A stretch of 64,000 nucleotides of DNA from Nocardia jinanensis (lineage in GTDB: Bacteria > Actinomycetota > Actinomycetes > Mycobacteriales > Mycobacteriaceae), in NCBI RefSeq assembly GCF_014645735.1, contig NZ_BMMH01000009.1:124001-188000 (forward strand), read 5' to 3'. The notes beneath the pieces were generated by a model. It was not told where the DNA came from. It saw only the letters and a list, made by a program, of their open reading frames with translations, and ran no database searches. This document shows, piece by piece, positions 26,552-35,375 of the stretch. The translations under genes and the position numbers were made by a program. Position 1 is the stretch's first letter. The number at the start of each line of letters is the position of its first letter.

Positions 26552-27835
26552 GTGGCCATCATCGAACAGGTCGGAGCTCGCGAGATCCTGGATTCGCGCG
26601 GTAACCCCACCGTCGAGGTCGAGATCGCCCTCGACGACGGCACCCTGACCCGCGCCGCGGTGCCCTCCGGTGCCTCCACCGGCGAGCACGAGGCCGTGGA
26701 ACTCCGCGACGGCGGAGAGCGCTACAACGGCAAGGGTGTGCAGAAAGCTGTCGAGGGGGTGCTCGACGAGATCGCCCCGGCCGTGATCGGCCTGGACGCC
26801 GTCGAACAGCGCACCGTCGATCAGGCGCTACTCGATCTGGACGGTACGCCGGACAAATCGCGTCTCGGCGCCAACGCGCTGCTGGGTGTCTCCCTGGCGG
26901 TGGCGCGGGCGGCCGCGGAGTCCTCGGGTCTGGAACTGTTCCGCTACCTCGGCGGACCCAATGCCCATGTGCTTCCGGTGCCGATGATGAATATTCTCAA
27001 CGGTGGCGCGCATGCCGATACCGGCGTGGATGTGCAGGAATTCATGGTGGCGCCGATCGGCGCTCCGACCTTCAAGGAATCGCTGCGCTGGGGCACGGAG
27101 GTCTACCACGCGCTCAAAGCGGTGCTGAAGGAGAAGGGCCTGGCCACCGGCCTGGGTGACGAGGGCGGGTTCGCCCCCGACGTCGCCGGCACCAAGGAGG
27201 CGCTGGATCTGATCAGTGTCGCGATCGGCAAGACCGGGCTGAAGCTGGGCCGGGACGTGGCGCTCGCCCTGGATGTCGCGGCGACCGAGTTCTACAAAGA
27301 CGGTGCCTACCAGTTCGAGGGCTCCGCGCGCTCGGCCGCCGAAATGGCCAAGTTCTACACCGAGCTGCGGGCCGCGTACCCGCTGGTGTCCATCGAGGAT
27401 CCGCTGTCGGAGGACGACTGGGACGGCTGGGTCGCGCTGACCGACGAGATCGGTGACAAGGTGCAGCTGGTCGGTGACGATCTCTTCGTCACCAACCCCG
27501 AACGCCTCGAGGACGGTATCGCCAAGGGTGCGGCCAACGCTCTGCTGGTGAAGGTCAACCAGATCGGCACCCTCACCGAAACCCTGGACGCCGTCGAACT
27601 GGCGCACCGCAACGGGTACAAGACCATGATGTCGCACCGGTCGGGTGAAACCGAGGACACCACCATCGCCGATCTCGCCGTCGCCGTCGGTAGCGGTCAG
27701 ATCAAGACCGGCGCCCCGGCGCGCAGCGAGCGGGTGGCGAAGTACAACCAGCTGCTGCGGATCGAGGACGCGCTCGGCGATTCGGCCCGCTATGCCGGTG
27801 ATGTGGCTTTCCCGCGGTTCACCTTCGAGGACTGA
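26552..27835 (+). CDS. eno: enolase
   Basis: Encodes 427 aa from GTG. It converts 2-phosphoglycerate to phosphoenolpyruvate in glycolysis. Conserved parts are ILDSRGNPTVEVEI, GASTGEHEAVELRDG, ALLGVSLAVARAAA, the catalytic GDEGGFAPD and the signature LLVKVNQIGTLTETL, with metal ligands in ALDVAATEFY, SIEDPLSEDDW and VGDDLFVTN. AAGGAG lies upstream. Full length and intact. Confidence 0.97.
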   Translation: MAIIEQVGAREILDSRGNPTVEVEIALDDGTLTRAAVPSGASTGEHEAVELRDGGERYNGKGVQKAVEGVLDEIAPAVIGLDAVEQRTVDQALLDLDGTPDKSRLGANALLGVSLAVARAAAESSGLELFRYLGGPNAHVLPVPMMNILNGGAHADTGVDVQEFMVAPIGAPTFKESLRWGTEVYHALKAVLKEKGLATGLGDEGGFAPDVAGTKEALDLISVAIGKTGLKLGRDVALALDVAATEFYKDGAYQFEGSARSAAEMAKFYTELRAAYPLVSIEDPLSEDDWDGWVALTDEIGDKVQLVGDDLFVTNPERLEDGIAKGAANALLVKVNQIGTLTETLDAVELAHRNGYKTMMSHRSGETEDTTIADLAVAVGSGQIKTGAPARSERVAKYNQLLRIEDALGDSARYAGDVAFPRFTFED

Positions 27836-27840
27836 GGTAG

Positions 27841-28428
27841 ATGTCGGAGCGGCGTGCGCGCGGTACCAGCCCCGCGGGGCGGGGCGGCCGCCGCACGTCG
27901 CGCGCGCCGTCGCGCCGCCCCGCCGCCGAAGTACACGGCGGTGCGGAGCGGGTGCGGCGCACCACGCGTCGTCCCCGCGCCGGGCAGGAAGGCGCGCGGG
28001 ACTGGTCGGAGCGGACCATTCTGGGATTGTCCGCCGGTAAAGCGATCATCCTCGCGATGGTGGTGTGCGCGCTGGCGATGACGCTGGCCGTCCCCATGCG
28101 CACCTATTTCACCCAGCGCGCCGAAGCCGATCAGCTGGCAGCGGAACGCCGGACACTCGAGGACGATATCGCGCGGCTGAAGGATCGCCGTTCCCAGCAG
28201 GAGGACCCGGCCTACATCCGCTCCGAGGCACGCGACCGGTTACGGCTGGTGATGCCCGGTGAAACCCCCTATATCGTGCAGGTTCCGGGGATCGAAGTGC
28301 CGGCGATCCCGGATCCGCAGGCCCCCCGGCACGAACCCGATCCGTGGTACACGGATCTGTGGCGGAGCATCTCCGAACCACCCCCTGAAACCGAAGCACC
28401 CGCGCCGCAGCCGGAAGGACCCAGGTGA
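27841..28428 (+). CDS. ftsB: FtsB/DivIC-family septum formation protein
   Basis: Encodes 195 aa. A long, Arg-rich cytosolic N-terminus (about 55 residues) leads to one membrane helix (AIILAMVVCALAMTLAVPM) and a coiled coil (QRAEADQLAAERRTLEDDIARLKDRRSQ shown in part), then EDPAYIRSEARDRLRLVMPGE, the family hallmark. FtsB-type proteins join FtsL and FtsQ in the divisome. It follows eno by 5 bp and overlaps the DUF501 start by 4 nt (GTGA). It corresponds in position to Rv1024. Confidence 0.88.
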   Translation: MSERRARGTSPAGRGGRRTSRAPSRRPAAEVHGGAERVRRTTRRPRAGQEGARDWSERTILGLSAGKAIILAMVVCALAMTLAVPMRTYFTQRAEADQLAAERRTLEDDIARLKDRRSQQEDPAYIRSEARDRLRLVMPGETPYIVQVPGIEVPAIPDPQAPRHEPDPWYTDLWRSISEPPPETEAPAPQPEGPR

Positions 28429-28949
28429 GTACACCCGACGACCGCGATCTGCAGATCGTCGCCGAACAACTGGGCCGCGAACCGCGCGGGGTGCTGGCGA
28501 TCGCGTACCGGACTCCGGACGGCGTTCCCGCGGTGGTGAAGACCGCGCCGAAACTCCTCGACGGCACCCCGTTCCCCACCCTCTACTACCTCACCGACCC
28601 ACGGCTGACCGCGGAGGCCAGCCGGTTGGAGTCCGCGGGTGTGATGAAGGGGATGACCGACCGGCTCGGCCGCGATACCGAACTCGCCGCCGCCTATCGC
28701 GCCGCGCACGAGAGCTACTTGGCCGAGCGGGACGAGATCGAATCGCTGGGCACCGATTTCAGCGGCGGCGGTATGCCGGACCGGGTGAAATGCCTGCATG
28801 TGCTGATCGCGCACGCGCTGGCGAAGGGGCCGGGGGTCAATCCGCTCGGTGACGAGGCGGTAGCGCTGGCGGCCGCGAACGGGCTGCGCGGCAACGCGAT
28901 TCCGGCGGACTGGCCGGAATACGTGGCGACGGAAGAGGAGGCGCCGTGA
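28425..28949 (+). CDS. DUF501 domain protein
   Basis: Encodes 174 aa from GTG overlapping the ftsB stop. DUF501 members have an N-terminal LGREPRGVLAIAYR stretch and PTLYYLTDPRLTAEASRLES; both are here, along with RVKCLHVLIAHALAKGPG, where the Cys/His pair is conserved. No function is established. The tight coupling ftsB-DUF501-ppx, as in Rv1024-Rv1026, suggests a shared housekeeping role. Confidence 0.85.
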   Translation: MSTPDDRDLQIVAEQLGREPRGVLAIAYRTPDGVPAVVKTAPKLLDGTPFPTLYYLTDPRLTAEASRLESAGVMKGMTDRLGRDTELAAAYRAAHESYLAERDEIESLGTDFSGGGMPDRVKCLHVLIAHALAKGPGVNPLGDEAVALAAANGLRGNAIPADWPEYVATEEEAP

Positions 28950-29017
28950 TGCGTTATCTCCGCCTTCGCCGCGGCCTCCGCGGGCCGCATGAATCGGCTT
29001 CGAAGGAGGCATTTTGA
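28949..29017 (+). CDS. 22-codon ORF bridging DUF501 and ppx
   Basis: ATG 28949 overlaps the DUF501 stop (TGATG) and its TGA overlaps the TTG start of ppx (TTGA). The predicted peptide is Arg-rich (MRYLRLRRGLRGP at the start). Its body contains the short stem GCGGCC / GGCCGC. It may serve only to carry ribosomes from DUF501 to ppx. There is no homology evidence and chance is possible. Confidence 0.35.
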   Translation: MRYLRLRRGLRGPHESASKEAF

Positions 29018-29961
29018 CCGACAGAGTCGCTGCAGTGGACTGCGGCACCAATTCGATCCGCCTGTTGATCGCCGATATCGGCGCGGATTCGACCCTGACC
29101 GATGTGCATCGGGAGATGCGGATCGTGCGCCTGGGCAAAGGGGTGGACGCGACCGGGCAGTTGAATCCGGAAGCCATCGAGCGGACCCGGGTCGCGCTGG
29201 CCGACTATGTGGCGCTCATGCTCGAACACGGGGTGAGCCGGGTGCGGATGGTCGCCACCTCCGCCACCCGTGACGCCTCGAACCGCGAGGATTTCTTCGC
29301 GATGACCCAGGCCGAACTCGGCCGGGTCGTACCGGGCGCAACGGCCGAGGTGATCACCGGAGACGAGGAGGCGCGCCTGTCGTTCACCGGCGCGGTCGGT
29401 GAACTGTCGGCCGCGGACGGACCGTTCGTCGTGGTCGATCTGGGCGGCGGCTCCACCGAGCTCGTAGTCGGGGACAGCAGCGGGGTCCGGGCGGCGTTCT
29501 CCGCCGATATCGGCTGCGTGCGGGTCACCGAGCGGTGCCTGCGGGGAAATCCGCCGGAGGCGGCGGAAGTGGCCGCCGCGCGGGAATTCGCGGCCGAACG
29601 TCTCACCGAGGCCTTCACCCATGTCCCGGTGGACGGTACGCACACCTGGGTCGGCGTGGCGGGCACCATGACCACGCTCGCGGCCGTCGCATTGGACCTG
29701 CCGGAATACGATTCGGCGAAAACTCATCTGGCGCGGATCGCCCTGCCGGAGTTGAACGCCGTCTGTGATCGGTTGATCGGGATGAACCACGACGAGCGCG
29801 CCGCGCTGGGGCCCATGCACCCGGGCCGTGTCGACGTCATCGGCGGCGGAGCGGTGATCACCGAGGTGCTGGCCGCGGAACTGGCCCGGCGGGCCGGGAT
29901 CGGCGAACTGGTCGTCAGCGAACACGACATCCTGGACGGGATCGCCCTGTCGATCGCCTGA
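29014..29961 (+). CDS. ppx: Ppx/GppA-family phosphatase
   Basis: Encodes 315 aa from TTG 29014, chosen because AAGGAGG lies 5 nt upstream and the frame then opens with TDRVAAVDCGTNSIRLLIAD, the standard family start. Other motifs are MVATSATRDASN, VITGDEEARLSFTGAVG, VVVDLGGGSTELVVG and GVAGTMTTLAAVAL. The ASKHA-fold enzymes hydrolyse polyphosphate or pppGpp. At about 315 aa it is the short actinobacterial type (Rv1026/Ppx2-like) without the C-terminal HD domain. Confidence 0.92.
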   Translation: MTDRVAAVDCGTNSIRLLIADIGADSTLTDVHREMRIVRLGKGVDATGQLNPEAIERTRVALADYVALMLEHGVSRVRMVATSATRDASNREDFFAMTQAELGRVVPGATAEVITGDEEARLSFTGAVGELSAADGPFVVVDLGGGSTELVVGDSSGVRAAFSADIGCVRVTERCLRGNPPEAAEVAAAREFAAERLTEAFTHVPVDGTHTWVGVAGTMTTLAAVALDLPEYDSAKTHLARIALPELNAVCDRLIGMNHDERAALGPMHPGRVDVIGGGAVITEVLAAELARRAGIGELVVSEHDILDGIALSIA

Positions 29962-30072
29962 CCGAGGTTCCGGGCGCCCGGTCGTTACCGGGGTCCGGGT
30001 GTTCGTGAAACTGCGGTATCGGTTCGGTGCGGTATGCCACGCGCCGGGCCGCGCCCGTGGGACAGTCTGAGC

Positions 30073-31527
30073 ATGTCCGCAGTACCAGACGTCGCCGATC
30101 GGACCTTCTTCGGTCACCCGATCGGACTCGTCAACCTGTTCGGTGTCGAACTGTGGGAGCGTTTCTCCTTCTACGGGATGCTCACCATCCTGGGCTACTA
30201 CCTGTACTACTCGGCCACCGACGGTGGTCTCGGTATGGAGCAGGATGTCGCCATCGGCCTGGTCGGCGCCTACGGCGGTCTGGTCTACCTCTCCACGATC
30301 ATCGGCGGCTGGGTATCGGACCGGCTGATCGGTATGGAGCGGACCGTCTTCTACGGCGGTGTCGTGGTGATGGCCGGGCATATCGCGCTCGCGCTGATCC
30401 CCGGATTGACGGGTGTGGGTGTGGGTCTGGTGCTGGTCGCGCTGGGCAGTGGCGCGTTGAAATCGAACGCGTCCGCGCTGCTGGGCACCCTCTACCCGAA
30501 GGGCGACCCGCGTGTCGACGGCGGTTTCACCCTCTTCTATCTCGGGATCAACCTGGGAGCTTTCGTCGGGCCGCTGATCACCGGGTTGTTGCAGGAGGGG
30601 TGGGGTTTCCACGCCGGCTTCGGGGCGGCCGCTGCCGGGATGGCGCTCGGGCTGATCCAGTATGTGGTGTTCCGGCGCAATCTCGGCACCGCCGGGCGGG
30701 AGCCCACCGATCCGCTGCCGCGCCGGGCCTACGGTCCGGTCGCCGCGATGGTGGTCGCCGCGATCCTGGTGATCGTGCTGGTGCTGGTGACCGGCCTGGT
30801 CACCGTCGACAACCTGCCCGATGTGACCACCGCGCTGATCGTCGTCGCCGCGGCGGCGTACTTCGCCGTGCTGCTCACCCATCGCCGGGTGACCCCGCTC
30901 GAACGCAGCCGGGTGTGGGCGTTCCTCCCGCTGTTCCTGGCGAACGTGGTGTTCTGGGCACTGTTCCAGCAGATCTTCACCGTGCTCGCCGTGTACTCCG
31001 ACGAGCGGATGGAGTGGAATATCTTCGGCTGGACCGCGCCGTCGAACTGGATCGGTTCGGTGGAGCCGGTATGGATCATCGCGCTGTCGCCGCTGTTCGC
31101 GCTGCTGTGGACCAGACTGGGGGAGCGGGCGCCCAGCACCCCGCGCAAATTCGCGCTCGGTGTGATCGGGATGGGGGTGGCGTTCCTGTTGTTCGTCCCG
31201 CTGGCCGGGACCACGGGTCGTTCGGTGCCTGCCCTGGCGGTGCTGTTCATCATGGCGGTGTTCGCCGTCTCGGAGCTGCTGATCTCCCCGATCGGTCTCG
31301 CGGTGAGCACCCAGCTCGCGCCCGAGCATTTCCGCGCGCAGATGATGGCCCTCTATTTCCTGTCCGTCGCGCTGGGCACCACCTTGTCGGGTGTGCTGGC
31401 GCGTTTCTATTCACCCGACGACGAGTTCGCCTACTTCGGGATCACCGGACTGGTGGCGATCGCGGCGGGTGCGGTGATTGCCGGTCTGTCGTCGTGGATA
31501 ACCCGATATATGTCGGGAGTGCACTAG
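30073..31527 (+). CDS. POT-family proton-coupled peptide transporter
   Basis: Encodes 484 aa from ATG 30073. The proton-coupling motif ExxERFxYY appears as ELWERFSFYG (about residues 24-33). FYLGINLGAFVGPLITG is the second POT signature. Twelve to fourteen hydrophobic helices are visible. Such transporters import di- and tripeptides with protons. An in-frame ATG at 30034 would add residues unlike the family. It stands alone after ppx, with the APC permease 39 bp downstream. Confidence 0.88.
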   Translation: MSAVPDVADRTFFGHPIGLVNLFGVELWERFSFYGMLTILGYYLYYSATDGGLGMEQDVAIGLVGAYGGLVYLSTIIGGWVSDRLIGMERTVFYGGVVVMAGHIALALIPGLTGVGVGLVLVALGSGALKSNASALLGTLYPKGDPRVDGGFTLFYLGINLGAFVGPLITGLLQEGWGFHAGFGAAAAGMALGLIQYVVFRRNLGTAGREPTDPLPRRAYGPVAAMVVAAILVIVLVLVTGLVTVDNLPDVTTALIVVAAAAYFAVLLTHRRVTPLERSRVWAFLPLFLANVVFWALFQQIFTVLAVYSDERMEWNIFGWTAPSNWIGSVEPVWIIALSPLFALLWTRLGERAPSTPRKFALGVIGMGVAFLLFVPLAGTTGRSVPALAVLFIMAVFAVSELLISPIGLAVSTQLAPEHFRAQMMALYFLSVALGTTLSGVLARFYSPDDEFAYFGITGLVAIAAGAVIAGLSSWITRYMSGVH

Positions 31528-31566
31528 CGTTCCCGGTACTCGCGCCGGAACCACGAGGAGGCCGCA

Positions 31567-33045
31567 GTGACGACGCCTACCAGCCGCAGTTCACTGTTCC
31601 GTACCAAGTCCGTAGAGCAATCGCTGCGAGACACGGACGAACCCGGAAAAAAACTGCGCAAGGACCTCACCTCCTGGGATCTGGCGATCTTCGGCGTGGC
31701 CGTCGTCATCGGCGCCGGTATCTTCACGCTCACCGCCCGCACGGCCGGGAACGTCGCCGGCCCCGCGGTCTCGCTGGCCTTCGTCTTCGCGGCGATCGCC
31801 TGCGGTCTCACCGCGCTGTGCTACGCGGAGTTCGCCTCCACCGTCCCGGTCGCCGGTAGTGCCTACACCTTCTCCTACGCGACCTTCGGCGAGCTCGCCG
31901 CCTGGATCATCGGGTGGGACCTGCTGCTCGAGTTCGCGCTCGCCGCGGCCGTGGTGGCCAAGGGCTGGTCGCAGTATCTCGGCCAGGTGTTCGACCGCGG
32001 CGCCGCCGTGGTGGAGATAGGCGGAGTCACCTTCGACTGGGGTGCGGTGCTACTCATCGCGGTGCTCACCGTTCTGCTGGCCCTGGGGACCAAACTGTCC
32101 TCCCGGGTGTCGATGATCGCGGTGGCCATCAAGGTCGGGGTGATCCTGCTGGTGATCGTGGTCGGGCTGACCTTCTTCGATTCCGACAACCTGACCCCGT
32201 TCATCCCGGAATCGGTGCCGGGTCAAGGCGGACAGGGACTGACGCAATCACTGTTCTCCTGGGTCACCGGGGCCGGTAACAGCACTTTCGGCTGGTACGG
32301 CCTGCTCGCCGCCGCCAGCCTCGTATTCTTCGCGTTCATCGGCTTCGATGTGGTCGCCACTGCCGCCGAGGAGACCAAGAACCCGCAACGCGATCTGCCG
32401 CGCGGCATCCTCGGTTCGCTGATCGTGGTCACCATCCTCTACGTCGCTGTCTCCATCGTGCTGACCGGCATGGTCCCCTACACCGATCTGGCGGGCGACG
32501 ACGCGACACTGGCGACCGCCTTCGCGCTGAACGGCGCCACCTGGGCCAAGAACATCATCTCCATCGGCGCGCTGGCCGGTCTGACCACCGTTGTCATGGT
32601 GATGCTGCTCGGCCAGACCCGCGTGCTGTTCGCGATGTCGCGCGACGGCCTCGTCCCGCGCCGGCTCGCCAGGACCGGTCAGCGGGGCACACCGGTGCGG
32701 ATCACCATCATCGTCGGCATCGTCTGCGCGATCCTGGCCGGTTTCGTGAAGTTCGGGACCCTCGAGGAAATGGTGAACATCGGCACTCTGTTCGCCTTCC
32801 TGCTGGTCTCCATCGGTGTGGTCGTGCTGCGCCGCACCCGCCCCGACCTGCCGCGCGGGTTCCGGGTTCCGCTTGTGCCGTACGTGCCGATTCTGGCAGT
32901 GCTGTCCTGCCTGTGGTTGATGGTGAACCTATCCGTCGAAACCTGGCTGCGTTTCGTAGTCTGGATGCTGCTCGGTTTGGTGATGTACTTCGCATACGGC
33001 CGACGGCATTCGCTGGTCGGTAGGTCCGCTTCCGAACAGGGGTGA
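31567..33045 (+). CDS. APC-family amino acid permease
   Basis: Encodes 492 aa. The start LRKDLTSWDLAIFGVAVVIGAGIF with the GAGIF helix-1 break is typical of APC permeases of the cationic amino acid (CAT/YfnA) type. A FIGFDVVATAAEETKNPQRDLP segment supports this. About twelve membrane helices follow. Substrate unknown. GAGGAGG lies upstream. Its stop overlaps the region of the next gene's start. Confidence 0.88.
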   Translation: MTTPTSRSSLFRTKSVEQSLRDTDEPGKKLRKDLTSWDLAIFGVAVVIGAGIFTLTARTAGNVAGPAVSLAFVFAAIACGLTALCYAEFASTVPVAGSAYTFSYATFGELAAWIIGWDLLLEFALAAAVVAKGWSQYLGQVFDRGAAVVEIGGVTFDWGAVLLIAVLTVLLALGTKLSSRVSMIAVAIKVGVILLVIVVGLTFFDSDNLTPFIPESVPGQGGQGLTQSLFSWVTGAGNSTFGWYGLLAAASLVFFAFIGFDVVATAAEETKNPQRDLPRGILGSLIVVTILYVAVSIVLTGMVPYTDLAGDDATLATAFALNGATWAKNIISIGALAGLTTVVMVMLLGQTRVLFAMSRDGLVPRRLARTGQRGTPVRITIIVGIVCAILAGFVKFGTLEEMVNIGTLFAFLLVSIGVVVLRRTRPDLPRGFRVPLVPYVPILAVLSCLWLMVNLSVETWLRFVVWMLLGLVMYFAYGRRHSLVGRSASEQG

Positions 33046-33050
33046 TCGCG

Positions 33051-33605
33051 ATGGGTCCGTCGTGGCGGTGGTTCCGGCGCCGGGAGATACCGCCCGAGCA
33101 CCTGCCGGTGCGAAGGGACGCGTCCGGTACGGACCTGGTGGTCGGCTGGATCGACGCGGTGACCACCGGCCTGGCCACCGCTGCGCCGGGCCCACCGGAA
33201 GCCGCTCCCGCCCGGGTGTGCGACGGCATGTTCACCGCCGCGACCATCGTCGCGGTACTCATCGAGAAGATCGCCGACCGCACCGAGTACCGGGTCGCCA
33301 ACAACCGCTGTATGGCCTCGGCGGTCGATTTCATGAAGGTCCTCGGCGAGGACACCCTCCGCCGCTACCGTATCGACGGTGTGCAGCCGGTGGGCTGGGA
33401 GAACATGGGCACCGAGATGGACGAGCTGGTGATCGCCCGCCGCCTCGGCCGGTTGGGGGAGGCGCTACAGCTGGCATTGCTGGCGGTGACCACGGACTAC
33501 GACCTATCCGACGAGGTACGCGAGGCAGCCGAGGAGTCCGGTTTGCTGGCGGCCGACGTCCTGGTGGAGGCATGCCAGGCGATTCAGACAGATCCCACAG
33601 TGTGA
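33051..33605 (+). CDS. conserved hypothetical protein
   Basis: Encodes 184 aa from ATG 33051, which has AGGGG about 10 nt upstream; a GTG at 33042 overlaps the permease stop and is the alternative. The protein is soluble and mostly helical (MFTAATIVAVLIEKIADRTEYR, LGRLGEALQLALLAVTTDYD). No family was recognised. Being coupled to the permease gene it could assist it, but this is only positional. Confidence 0.6.
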   Translation: MGPSWRWFRRREIPPEHLPVRRDASGTDLVVGWIDAVTTGLATAAPGPPEAAPARVCDGMFTAATIVAVLIEKIADRTEYRVANNRCMASAVDFMKVLGEDTLRRYRIDGVQPVGWENMGTEMDELVIARRLGRLGEALQLALLAVTTDYDLSDEVREAAEESGLLAADVLVEACQAIQTDPTV

Positions 33606-33662
33606 CTCCCACTCACGGGTATTCCGGTACGGGTGTACGAGTCGGTAGTGTGTGGTCCGCAC

Positions 33663-33736
33663 GCCCCCATAGCCCAATTGGCAGAGGCAGCGGACTTAAA
33701 ATCCGCCAAGTGTGGGTTCGAGTCCCACTGGGGGCA
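33663..33736 (+). tRNA. tRNA with UAA anticodon (Leu), class I shape
   Basis: 74 nt. Acceptor GCCCCCA (33663-33669) pairs with TGGGGGC (33729-33735); A73 at 33736; no encoded CCA. D arm GCC...GGC with GG in the loop; anticodon stem GCGGA / TCCGC around loop CTTAAAA (anticodon 33697-33699 = TAA); variable loop only 5 nt (CAAGT); T stem GTGGG / CCCAC with TTCGAGT. UAA specifies leucine, yet bacterial tRNA-Leu normally has a long variable arm. The folding is clear, the charging identity less so. Confidence 0.88.
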
Positions 33737-33963
33737 CTGCTGCGCCGCAGGTCGGACAGTGTGTTCGACCGCGCTGGGCACTGCTGTGCCGCATGCCGGA
33801 GTTGCGGGATGGACTCATCCACCGGGTCCGGGAGTATATGGACACCGCACGGGGGCACCGCGCCGTTTTCGGGGAACCCGCGTCGGTCATGACCGAGTAG
33901 ACGAGTCCGTAGCCCCCGGGCATTCGCCGTGAGTGGCTTCGTGCCGGGTGGACCGGATCGTGG

Positions 33964-34053
33964 TCAGTCCCGGGGCCCCGGCAGGGTCACCGCCATCACG
34001 AAGACAGCGATTCCGATAACCGCCAGCACTGCCAGCGGTGCACTCCAGATCAC
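33964..34053 (-). CDS. 29-aa single-helix membrane peptide
   Basis: GTG 34053 overlaps the stop of the upstream 101-aa ORF by 4 nt (GTGA), and GAAGAG lies just before it. The peptide is almost entirely one hydrophobic helix (APLAVLAVIGIAVFVMAVTL). It is too short for homology. The coupling and the clean membrane helix argue that it may be real. Confidence 0.4.
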   Translation of the reverse strand: MIWSAPLAVLAVIGIAVFVMAVTLPGPRD

Positions 34054-34355
34054 GACTCTTCGCCGAGCACTGTGGGCAGGGCCGAACCTGCTGGGTACAC
34101 CTGTGTCCGAGTGATCAGCTCGGTGACTTCCGTGACGACCCACCAAGGAGCATCGGGTTCGAGTGAGCCCAGGTGCGGAATCACTACAGCGTCGGCGAGA
34201 TTCTCCAGCGCGTACTGGACCGCGATAAGTGCTGCCAGCACGGCTCGGGTATCTGTTCGCACGGTGTAGACGATGCGCAACTGATGCTGCTGGATCAGCG
34301 CTTCGAAATCGGTAGGAACGTGATCTGTGTGCAGCAGTGCGACCGCTCGCTTCAT
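34050..34355 (-). CDS. hypothetical protein divergent from XRE regulator
   Basis: Encodes 101 aa from ATG 34355 (MKRAVALLHTDHVPTD). It is a soluble alpha/beta protein with IVYTVRTDTRAVLAALIAVQ and DAVVIPHLGSLEPD. The N-terminus faintly recalls the start of serine recombinases, but no catalytic motif exists. No clear ribosome-binding site. It is divergent from the XRE-type regulator across 261 bp and coupled to a 29-aa membrane peptide. Unknown function. Confidence 0.5.
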   Translation of the reverse strand: MKRAVALLHTDHVPTDFEALIQQHQLRIVYTVRTDTRAVLAALIAVQYALENLADAVVIPHLGSLEPDAPWWVVTEVTELITRTQVYPAGSALPTVLGEES

Positions 34356-34604
34356 GACCGACGATCCGCGGTAGCGCCCGGTGCCAGAAGGCCTCGCCGC
34401 GAGCCTTTCCTCTGTATGCCTCTCCACTGCGTTCTCGCTCCTTCGCTGTTTGCCCGGGATGCGCGCCCGGCGTCGGAAAGATGGGCGGACAACGCTTCTC
34501 GGCGGCGGGTTCCTGAAGCTTGGCGCCCTGGCCTCGGGAAAACGGCGTCGGAAGTGGCGTCGAACAGGTCTCCAAGGGGGGCGACATTTAGGCGTCTGAA
34601 CCGT

Positions 34605-34610
34605 TATCGT
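34605..34610 (+). promoter_or_regulatory. putative leaderless -10 element
   Basis: TATCGT exactly 6 nt before ATG 34617; no Shine-Dalgarno sequence upstream. Confidence 0.45.
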
Positions 34611-34616
34611 TTGCGC

Positions 34617-35375
34617 ATGAGGACGGCACCCAACACGGCGTTGCGGGCGGCCAGGAACGCCCGTCTGATGAGCCAGGACGATCTCGCCCGCGCGCTGCGC
34701 GAGGCCGGATGCCTCAGCGCGACCAAGCGTCTGGTGCAGCGGTGGGAGGCCGGGCACACGGTGAGCCCACGTCCCGTGCACGCGCGAGCGCTGGAGAAGG
34801 TGATGGGGTTACCGATCGAGACGCTGGGCTTCGGCGCTGTCATGGCGGGCCGCAGCTTGTCGGCAGCCGATGACGGCGGACGCGAAGTCGAATCACCTAT
34901 CGGGGAGGTGTCGTCGGACCAGCACACGAGCGCGAGTGGTGCCCGCCCGCGTCCACCGGGAAACTATGCGGGGGTGTGGTTGTCGCGGTACGAGTATTAC
35001 TCCAGTGGCCGGGATGCGACGTTCACCGCCGCTCACTACGTGATTATCCTCCAGCACGACGACCGCCTCACCATTCGCAGTCTGCCGGGCTCGTCTCCGT
35101 CGTCGCTGGAAATGGATCTCACTGTCGACGGGCATATAGCCACGGGTGTGTGGAGCGAGCGCACTGCCCCGCAGGGCTACTACCGGGGCGCGCGTTACCA
35201 CGGCTCCATTCAGGTGCTGGTGGAGTTGACCGGTAACCGGATGGCCGGGAAGTGGGTCGGGTTCGGAAAGAACTTCGAAATCAATACCGGTCCGTGGGAA
35301 CTGGTGATGCAGGAACCGTCGACGTCCAAGGCGGCCGTAGACGCATACGATCACCCGGTTCCGCTCGAAGACTGA
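34617..35375 (+). CDS. helix-turn-helix (XRE-type) regulator with C-terminal sensor-like domain
   Basis: Encodes 252 aa. Residues about 3-65 hold an XRE-like HTH (TALRAARNARLMSQDDLARAL, KRLVQRWEAGHTVSPRP), then a linker and a beta-rich C-terminal domain (GNYAGVWLSRYEYYSSGRDATF, GARYHGSIQVLVELTGNRM) of unknown ligand. Similar two-part regulators are common in Nocardia and Streptomyces. Probably leaderless. Targets may include the divergent small genes. Confidence 0.7.
   Translation: MRTAPNTALRAARNARLMSQDDLARALREAGCLSATKRLVQRWEAGHTVSPRPVHARALEKVMGLPIETLGFGAVMAGRSLSAADDGGREVESPIGEVSSDQHTSASGARPRPPGNYAGVWLSRYEYYSSGRDATFTAAHYVIILQHDDRLTIRSLPGSSPSSLEMDLTVDGHIATGVWSERTAPQGYYRGARYHGSIQVLVELTGNRMAGKWVGFGKNFEINTGPWELVMQEPSTSKAAVDAYDHPVPLED

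Noticed and set aside
33663..33740. Integration site of a genomic island at the tRNA
   Set aside because: No integrase gene and no direct repeat of the tRNA 3' end was found in the window; downstream oddities are explained without an island.
33780..33899. Short ORF after the tRNA (starting MPELRDGL)
   Set aside because: 36 codons, no ribosome-binding site and no coupling to another gene; not supported.
34430..34455. CTCGCTCCTTCGCTG resembling the repeat loop
   Set aside because: Only about a dozen bases match and there is no stem on either side; too little to call a repeat copy.
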